DNA of 64,000 bases from Mycobacterium sp. SM1. Lineage in GTDB: Bacteria > Actinomycetota > Actinomycetes > Mycobacteriales > Mycobacteriaceae. The stretch spans positions 322,501 to 386,500 of the forward strand of contig NZ_JAFLNH010000003.1 of assembly GCF_018361265.1 (NCBI RefSeq). The letters run 5' to 3'. Both the position numbers and the translations under genes were made by a program. The notes under the pieces are model-generated. The model had not been told where the DNA came from. It ran no database searches and worked only from the letters and a program-made list of their open reading frames with translations. Positions 59,549-64,000 of this stretch are shown here, piece by piece; position 1 is the stretch's first letter, and every line of letters begins with the position of its first letter.

Positions 59549-60988
59549 ATGCGCGTCGTTGTTGTCGGCGCCGGGATGGCGGGGGTGCTCGCCGCGATCA
59601 AGCTGCGCGAGGCCGGCTGCGCCGACGTCACCGTCTATGAGAAGGCCGACCGGCTCGGTGGCACCTGGCGGGAGAACACCTATCCGGGCATTTGCTGCGA
59701 TGTGCCCGCGCACCTGTATACCTACACCTTCGCCCCGAACCCGGAATGGAGCCACGTGTTCGCGCCGGGCGCAGAGATCCTGGCCTACCTCGAAAGCGTC
59801 GCGCAGCGCTACGGCGTCAACGACGTGATTCGCTACGGACGCGAGGTGCGCCGCCTTGAGCATGATGGAACTCGTTGGCGCGTCGAGACATCCACCGGGG
59901 AACGCGACGAGGCCGATGTCGTCATCGCCGCCACCGGGGTGCTGCACCACCCGCGCTACCCCGACATCGACGGGCTCGACGAGTTCACCGGCCCGGTGTT
60001 CCACAGCGCCCGCTGGGACCACCGCGTGCCGCTGGGGGGCACGCGGCTCGGGGTGATCGGCACGGGTTCCTCGGCGGTGCAGATCACCGGCGCGGTCAGC
60101 GGCATCGTGGGGGAATTCACCCTGTTCCAGCGCACCCCGCAGTGGGTGCTGCCGGTGCCCAACCCGCCCATCGACGAGGCTGACCGGGCTCGCTACCGGG
60201 CCAATCCGGCGTTGCTGGCCGATCTGCGCGAGGAATTGAACGCCCGCTTCATCCAGAGCTTCGCCAACGCCGTCGTCGACGCGCAATCGCCGGCGCTGGC
60301 GCTGCTGCACGAGGCGGCCCTGGCCAATCTCGAGGACAACGTGGCCGATCCGGAGCTGCGGGAGAAGCTGCGGCCCGCTTACCGGGCGGGCTGTAAGCGG
60401 TTGATCGTCTCGCCGAACTTCTACGAGGCGATCCAGCGGCCCAACGCCCGCCTGGTCACCGAACCCATCGACCGAGTCGAGGCGGAGGGGGTGCGCACCG
60501 TCGACGGCCGGTTGCACCGGCTCGATGTGCTGGTGCTGGCCACCGGTTTCCGGGTGGACCGCTTCCTGCGCCCGATGGAGGTGGTGGGCCGCGGCGGGGT
60601 GCGTCTCGACGATGTTTGGGGCCAGCGGCCGGTTGCCTACCTGTCGGTGTCGGTGCCCGATTTTCCCAACCTGTTCATGCTCAACGGGCCGAACGGGCCG
60701 GTTGGCAACTTTTCGCTGATCGACGTGGCCGAGGCGCAGATCGGTTACCTGGCGCAGCTCATCGAGCTGTTGAGCGAGGGTGAGTGCCGCCAGATCAGCG
60801 CCAGCCACCGGGCCACCGCCCACTTCGAGGCCGAGCGGGTGCAGGCGGCTCGCAAAACCGTGTGGGTGACGGGTTGCCGCAGCTGGTACCTCGACGACCG
60901 CGGGGTGCCCGCCGTCTGGCCGTGGAGTTTCACCCGCTTTCAGGAGGTCATGACGCGGCCCGATCTGGCCGATTACGAACTCGTCTAG
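59549..60988 (+). CDS. Flavin-containing monooxygenase, Baeyer-Villiger type
   Basis: This 479-residue protein has an N-terminal FAD site (RVVVVGAGMAGVLAAIKLRE), the GGTWRENTYPGICCDVPAHL block of Baeyer-Villiger monooxygenases, the family fingerprint FTGPVFHSARWDH, and the NADPH site RLGVIGTGSSAVQITGAV. It would insert oxygen next to a ketone or oxidise a heteroatom using NADPH and O2. The ATG at 59549 lies just after the TetR stop; a TTG at 59543 overlapping that stop (TTGA) is possible. It is probably in the same operon as the TetR gene. I recall no equivalent at this point in M. tuberculosis. Confidence 0.9.
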   Translation: MRVVVVGAGMAGVLAAIKLREAGCADVTVYEKADRLGGTWRENTYPGICCDVPAHLYTYTFAPNPEWSHVFAPGAEILAYLESVAQRYGVNDVIRYGREVRRLEHDGTRWRVETSTGERDEADVVIAATGVLHHPRYPDIDGLDEFTGPVFHSARWDHRVPLGGTRLGVIGTGSSAVQITGAVSGIVGEFTLFQRTPQWVLPVPNPPIDEADRARYRANPALLADLREELNARFIQSFANAVVDAQSPALALLHEAALANLEDNVADPELREKLRPAYRAGCKRLIVSPNFYEAIQRPNARLVTEPIDRVEAEGVRTVDGRLHRLDVLVLATGFRVDRFLRPMEVVGRGGVRLDDVWGQRPVAYLSVSVPDFPNLFMLNGPNGPVGNFSLIDVAEAQIGYLAQLIELLSEGECRQISASHRATAHFEAERVQAARKTVWVTGCRSWYLDDRGVPAVWPWSFTRFQEVMTRPDLADYELV

Positions 60989-61072
60989 CCGCAGTTGCGT
61001 GGCCGCAGTTATTTGGCGGCAGTTGCGTAGCGGCAGTTGCGTAGCGGCAGTTGCTTAGCGGCAGCTGCTTAG
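60989..61072. repeat. 14-bp tandem repeat, 6 units
   Basis: Directly after the monooxygenase stop are six 14-base units (60989, 61003, 61017, 61031, 61045, 61059), of the form CGGCAGTTGCGTAG with 0-4 changes. The third and fourth units are identical. Copy number is likely to vary. Confidence 0.9.
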
Positions 61073-61456
61073 CGCCCGGTGGATGCCGGCCCGGACACCC
61101 GCCAAGTCCCACCGGCTGTTGGCTGTTGCGCTCGGCGCTCACGCTCTGCCAACAGGGACTGTCGCCTCCGAGAGGGCTGCCAGGCGGCAGTGAGCCACCG
61201 CGCCAGCTCAAGACCTCAAGACACGATGCGCCGACCGACCGCTGCACCCTGCCTGCGGATAGGACCGCAGTCCCGTTTAACCAGGGGGCCGCGCCAGTCC
61301 GTGCATTTGGCGGATCAGCTCGCGGATAACCTTGCGGATAAGTAGGTATTGACAGTCGCCAGTTATTTTCGGTAGGTCCGGATGCGTAAAATACCGGCGG
61401 CGTTGTCGACGCACGTGAAAGACGCCGCACGTGAGACGCAAGAAAGAAAGGACACG
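61073..61456. other. Intergenic region before the Rieske gene
   Basis: I see no gene in these 384 bases. GCGGAT is repeated three times at 61309-61338, and a TTGACA box lies at 61349-61354, but no matching -10 at a normal distance is clear. A longer start for the downstream gene at ATG 61382 would use part of this stretch. Confidence 0.4.
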
Positions 61457-62428
61457 GTGCTCCTCATGGCTCAGCGCTCACCCGACGGACGGTTCCAGAA
61501 GATCGGGCCCCGGGTGCTGGCTTTCATCGGGCGTCAGCGGTGGCTGGACCGGCCGAGCTACCGTTTCGAGCACCTGCTCAGCTTCGCCTACAACGCGCTG
61601 GGAGGCGCGCGCGACCGGGTCACCAATGCGTTGCACGGCGTCTGGCTCGGGCATCCGGTCCATCCGCCATTGGCGTCGTTGACCAGCGGGGCAATCGGCA
61701 CGACCGTGGCGTTGGATGCGATCAGCGTGTTGCCGGGCCGGCCCGCCGCAGAGATGCTTGACGCGTCGCGGTTCGCGTCGCGGGCGCTCGGGATCGGCAT
61801 CCTGGCGAACATCGGCTCCGCGGTCACCGGCGTGACCGATTGGCAGCACACTCACGAGGAAGAGCGCCGCATCGGACTGGTGCACGGCGTGTTGAACGTC
61901 GTGGCCACTGCCCTCTACCTGATGTCGTGGTGGGAGCGCCGCCGCGGCCGGCATTTGCGGGGGATTGCGATCAGCGCGGTCGGTTATGCGGTCACCATCG
62001 GTGGCGGCTACCTGGGCGGTGCGTTGGTATTCGAATCCGGTATCGGCATCGACCAATCCGGCAAGCGGCTGCGCACCGCAGACTGGACACCGGTGCTGCC
62101 GGCGGCCTCGCTGCAGGATGGCAAGCCGCAGCGGGTGGAGCTCGACGGTGTGGGAGTGGTGCTGTGCCGCGATGGCAATGGGCAGGTGTCGGCGTTCGGC
62201 GAGCTGTGCCCGCACCTGGCCGCGCCGATGGTCGACGGCTGGATCGATCGCGGCCGCGTCGTATGCCCCTGGCACGGGTCGTGGTTCGACCTCAAGTCCG
62301 GGGAAGTGCTGCGGGGCCCGGCGGCGGCGCCGCTGCCGTGCTACGAGACGCGGATCAACGACGGGATGATCGAGCTGCGCGGCGATGGCCACCATGCCCT
62401 CGCCGCGGCCAAGGGAGTGGCTAAGTGA
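61457..62428 (+). CDS. DUF2231 membrane domain fused to a Rieske [2Fe-2S] domain
   Basis: The N-terminal half has the DUF2231 signature LGHPVHPPLASLTSGAIGTT and four hydrophobic segments, e.g. LVHGVLNVVATALYLMSWWE and AVGYAVTIGGGYLGGALVFE. The C-terminal half has both Rieske cluster motifs, ELCPHLAAPM and VVCPWHGSWFDL, about 20 residues apart. It is thus a membrane-anchored ferredoxin-like electron carrier. I place the start at GTG 61457 because AAAGG stands 5 bases upstream; ATG 61382 would add 25 residues and 61466 would remove three. The stop overlaps the hemerythrin start (GTGA), so both belong to one operon, probably in redox or oxygen handling. Confidence 0.85.
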   Translation: MLLMAQRSPDGRFQKIGPRVLAFIGRQRWLDRPSYRFEHLLSFAYNALGGARDRVTNALHGVWLGHPVHPPLASLTSGAIGTTVALDAISVLPGRPAAEMLDASRFASRALGIGILANIGSAVTGVTDWQHTHEEERRIGLVHGVLNVVATALYLMSWWERRRGRHLRGIAISAVGYAVTIGGGYLGGALVFESGIGIDQSGKRLRTADWTPVLPAASLQDGKPQRVELDGVGVVLCRDGNGQVSAFGELCPHLAAPMVDGWIDRGRVVCPWHGSWFDLKSGEVLRGPAAAPLPCYETRINDGMIELRGDGHHALAAAKGVAK

Positions 62429-62901
62429 CCGCCTACACGGTATTGCAGGATCACCACAAGGTGATCAAAGGCCTGATAAAGAAGATCAGCGAGGCGCCGG
62501 CCGAACGCCAAGACCTGCTCGACGAATTGCTGGTGGAACTGGACATCCACTTTCGCATCGAAGACGACTTGTATTACCCGGCCCTGTCGGCGGCCGGCGA
62601 CTTGATCGCGATCGCGCATGCCGAACATCGCCAGGTCATCGACCAGCTGGCGGTGCTTCTTCGCACGTCGCCGCGGGCGCCCGAGTACGACGACGAATGG
62701 CGTTCCTTCGCCCGGGTGCTCGAGGCCCACGCCGACGCAGAAGAACGCGACATGATCCCCGCACCACCGCCGGTGCAGCTCAGCGACGAAGAACTCGACA
62801 CGCTCGGTGACCAGATGGCCGGCCGCATCCAGGAATTACGCGGCTCCACGGTCCACAAGCTGCGGGTCAAGGGCCGTAAGGCACTGCTGCGGTCGTTATA
62901 G
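62425..62901 (+). CDS. Hemerythrin HHE-domain protein
   Basis: This 158-residue helical protein has the iron-ligand pattern of hemerythrin-like proteins: VLQDHHKVIKGLIK, LDIHFRIEDDLYYPAL, AHAEHRQVIDQLAV and LEAHADAEERDMIP. It starts at GTG 62425, four bases into the end of the Rieske gene. Mycobacterial members are linked to oxygen, NO or redox sensing and to stress. The pairing with a membrane Rieske protein suggests electron transfer between the two, which is an inference. Confidence 0.92.
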   Translation: MTAYTVLQDHHKVIKGLIKKISEAPAERQDLLDELLVELDIHFRIEDDLYYPALSAAGDLIAIAHAEHRQVIDQLAVLLRTSPRAPEYDDEWRSFARVLEAHADAEERDMIPAPPPVQLSDEELDTLGDQMAGRIQELRGSTVHKLRVKGRKALLRSL

Positions 62902-63046
62902 CGCGAGGGCTTTCGGCGCGTGGGCGACGCCAGCGCACCGTCCCACCCGCCTGGCCGTGCCGTCGTATCGGGGCGGCCCCGCCGGTCGTGACGCCGGTAC
63001 GCGTAAGAAATCCGCTAACAATCCGGACACGGTGGAACTTGGTGGT

Positions 63047-63075
63047 TTGACCTCGCCGCGTTGTTGTTGCACTAT
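63047..63075 (+). promoter_or_regulatory. Likely promoter of the M-box transcript
   Basis: TTGACC (63047-63052) and CACTAT (63070-63075) are spaced 17 bp, placing the transcript start near 63082, a few bases before the riboswitch aptamer. Confidence 0.55.
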
Positions 63076-63087
63076 CGGGTAGGTAAG

Positions 63088-63210
63088 CACCTCGTTAGGC
63101 GAGGCGGCCACACGGACACAGGCCACTGACCCCGAACGTCGAGAGACGCCCAGGGTCAGGACAGCTCTTCCCGGGTTAAGGGTTGAGCCCAAGTGGCTTC
63201 TGGTGTTTCC
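63088..63210 (+). ncRNA. M-box (ykoK) magnesium riboswitch
   Basis: The conserved blocks are present in order: CTCGTTAGGCGAGGC (63091-63105), ACACAGGCCACTGACC, CGAACGTCGAGAGACGCC (63133-63150), GGGTCAGGACAGCTC, and the closing GCCCAAGTGGCTTCTGG. ACTGACCC pairs with GGGTCAG, and GGCCACT with AGTGGCT. This is the Mg2+-sensing M-box. In M. tuberculosis such an element lies upstream of Rv1535, and the downstream gene here is in the corresponding place. High magnesium would reduce read-through to the gene at 63552. Confidence 0.9.
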
Positions 63211-63346
63211 GGATACGGCGTGTGGTGTCGAAGCTCTGACGAGTGGGGTGCGGTTGTCCGGCAGTCGCCGGGTTCTGCGCTCCTGCTTGCGTGTGAAGGG
63301 TGCGGGCATCCGCACGTGTTCGCGACCGCGAGGAGGTGAGGGACGC

Positions 63347-63433
63347 ATGAGTTCCAGTTCTAGTCCGGGTCGATATCCGGGCTTGGTTTCGTCCCGATCC
63401 GGCCTGCGGCGCGGCGTCTCCCCTGGCCGTTGA
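63347..63433 (+). CDS. Possible 28-residue leader peptide between the M-box and its gene
   Basis: ATG 63347 follows a strong Shine-Dalgarno sequence (GAGGAGGTGAG, ending 7 bases before it) and opens a 28-codon frame, MSSSSSPGRYPGLVSSRSGL and on to SPGR, with stop TGA 63431-63433. It lies in the 340-base leader between the riboswitch and the next gene. Translation of such a short frame could control Rho access or coupling. No known family fits it. The Shine-Dalgarno sequence is the only direct support. Confidence 0.45.
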   Translation: MSSSSSPGRYPGLVSSRSGLRRGVSPGR

Positions 63434-63551
63434 GCTAGAAAGCGCGAGTTGCCTCACCGGCCGAGCGATCCGCTCGGGCGCCGGGAACCGTGAGAGGGAC
63501 GGAACAGTCAGTCCAGAAGTGTCCGATTGATTTTCCGTCGAGGAGGCAACC

Positions 63552-63809
63552 ATGACTGCTGTTCTGTGGGATGACGTAGCCACGAGAGTGCCCCGCGCGC
63601 CCAAGCTGCGGGCGGTGCCGGCCGCAGAGCCGACGCCAGCCGCCGCCAAGAAGGCCGCGCAGAAGAAGATAGCCAAGCGCCTTGACGACCAGCCGTTCGG
63701 CGTCGGGGGCGACCCGCTGGTGGAGGGGGCCGCGTGGTTGTTGCGGGCTCCGGTGCACCAGCTGTATGCGGCGCTGTGGCGCGTCGGGCTGTTAGAGGTC
63801 CTGGCGTGA
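63552..63809 (+). CDS. Small M-box-controlled protein, Rv1535-like position
   Basis: This 85-residue protein starts at ATG 63552 with GAGGAGG 8 bases upstream. It has an Ala/Lys-rich middle (AEPTPAAAKKAAQKKIAKRL) followed by DQPFGVGGDPLVEGAAWLLR and APVHQLYAALWRVGLLEVL, probably two helices. It follows an M-box riboswitch, as Rv1535 does in M. tuberculosis, and has similar size. The function is unknown, although Mg2+ control suggests a part in magnesium limitation. I base the equivalence on context, not on a remembered alignment. Confidence 0.75.
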   Translation: MTAVLWDDVATRVPRAPKLRAVPAAEPTPAAAKKAAQKKIAKRLDDQPFGVGGDPLVEGAAWLLRAPVHQLYAALWRVGLLEVLA

Positions 63810-63856
63810 CACCACCCGGCGCATCTTTTGTCACGGGTCCGTGGCGCGCCCTAAGC

Positions 63857-63907
63857 CCAAGGGGCTGCCCGGCCGCAGCGTAGTGGTGCGGCCAGGCAGC
63901 CCCTTGG
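63857..63907 (+). terminator. Strong hairpin terminator after the M-box gene
   Basis: CCAAGGGGCTGCC (63857-63869) pairs with GGCAGCCCCTTGG (63895-63907), and GGCCGCA with TGCGGCC inside it, giving about 20 base pairs with one C-A mismatch and a loop of about 9 bases. CATTTCTT follows. It lies 48 bp after the stop codon. Confidence 0.8.
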
Positions 63908-64000
63908 CATTTCTTCGTGGCATTTCCCTTGGGCGTATTTTCCCGGGGATCATCGCCCCTGAGATCAGGCAAGGCACGCGCCGTGTGATTTTTGCCCGCC

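Noticed and set aside
60989..61072. Possible CRISPR array
   Set aside because: The 14-bp units are directly adjacent, with no spacers and no cas genes; it is a simple tandem repeat.
61382..61456. A TTGACA box at 61349 as promoter of a leaderless Rieske transcript
   Set aside because: The only -10-like hexamer at the right spacing (TAGGTC, 61373) is just 3 bases from ATG 61382, too close for a start at that codon.

Overview
The window comes from a high-GC actinobacterium, almost certainly a slow-growing nontuberculous Mycobacterium. It carries an MmpS/MmpL pair, an MbtH-NRPS system, many UGT-type glycosyltransferases of the glycopeptidolipid/lipooligosaccharide (GPL/LOS) kind, and a right flank whose order (Zn-alcohol dehydrogenase, divergent thioesterase, nitronate monooxygenase, TetR, then an M-box riboswitch and a small protein) matches my recollection of M. 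tuberculosis Rv1530-Rv1535. In M. tuberculosis the neighbour of that block is the LOS-type locus (pks5/papA4 and Rv1524/Rv1526c glycosyltransferases). Here an NRPS-based lipopeptide locus seems to occupy the same place.

Layout. 1-3008 (minus): mmpL (cut by the window edge), mmpS and a condensation-fold acyltransferase. 3235-12253: glycosyltransferases GT1-GT3 with a frameshifted alpha/beta hydrolase, a frameshifted TylF-type O-methyltransferase, an MFS exporter and a class I methyltransferase. 12339-15853: a broken GMC oxidoreductase copy and a nest of decayed insertion sequences. 15986-21970: GT4, GMC oxidoreductase, aldo/keto reductase and two FkbM methyltransferases (the second frameshifted). 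22100-30365: an IS1634-family element abutting a methyltransferase, an IS3 element carrying a second IS3 element and lying between 77-bp inverted repeats, GT5 (minus), and a third, apparently intact IS3 element. 30366-38070: truncated GT6, FkbM methyltransferase, sulfotransferase, second GMC oxidoreductase, GT7 and GT8. 38593-55930: MbtH-like protein and a two-protein, four-module NRPS. 56095-63907: the conserved flank with alcohol dehydrogenase, thioesterase, nitronate monooxygenase, TetR, flavin monooxygenase, DUF2231-Rieske protein, hemerythrin, M-box riboswitch and its downstream gene.

How the parts fit (inference). The NRPS would put a tetrapeptide on a fatty acyl chain: NRPS1 is starter C-A-T-E; NRPS2 is C-A-T-C-A-T-C-A-T-E-C-T. 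Specificity residues read from the A domains suggest an aromatic/Phe-like residue, Ser/Thr, Phe-like, then Thr, with epimerization after residues 1 and 4. The GTs would add 6-deoxyhexoses or other sugars, FkbM/TylF/class I enzymes O-methyl groups, the PapA/WS-like enzyme acyl groups and the sulfotransferase sulfate. GMC and aldo/keto enzymes could make or modify sugars, and MFS/MmpS/MmpL would export the lipid. The assembly line ends in C-T with no A, reductase or thioesterase domain, unlike M. avium/M. smegmatis-type GPL synthetases.

The locus is young and unsettled. Its GTs are mosaics, its NRPS modules are nearly identical over kilobases with exchanged specificity segments, IS elements are nested, and at least four biosynthetic genes carry 1-2 bp indels. 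I cannot tell from sequence alone whether those indels are real decay or sequencing/assembly errors.
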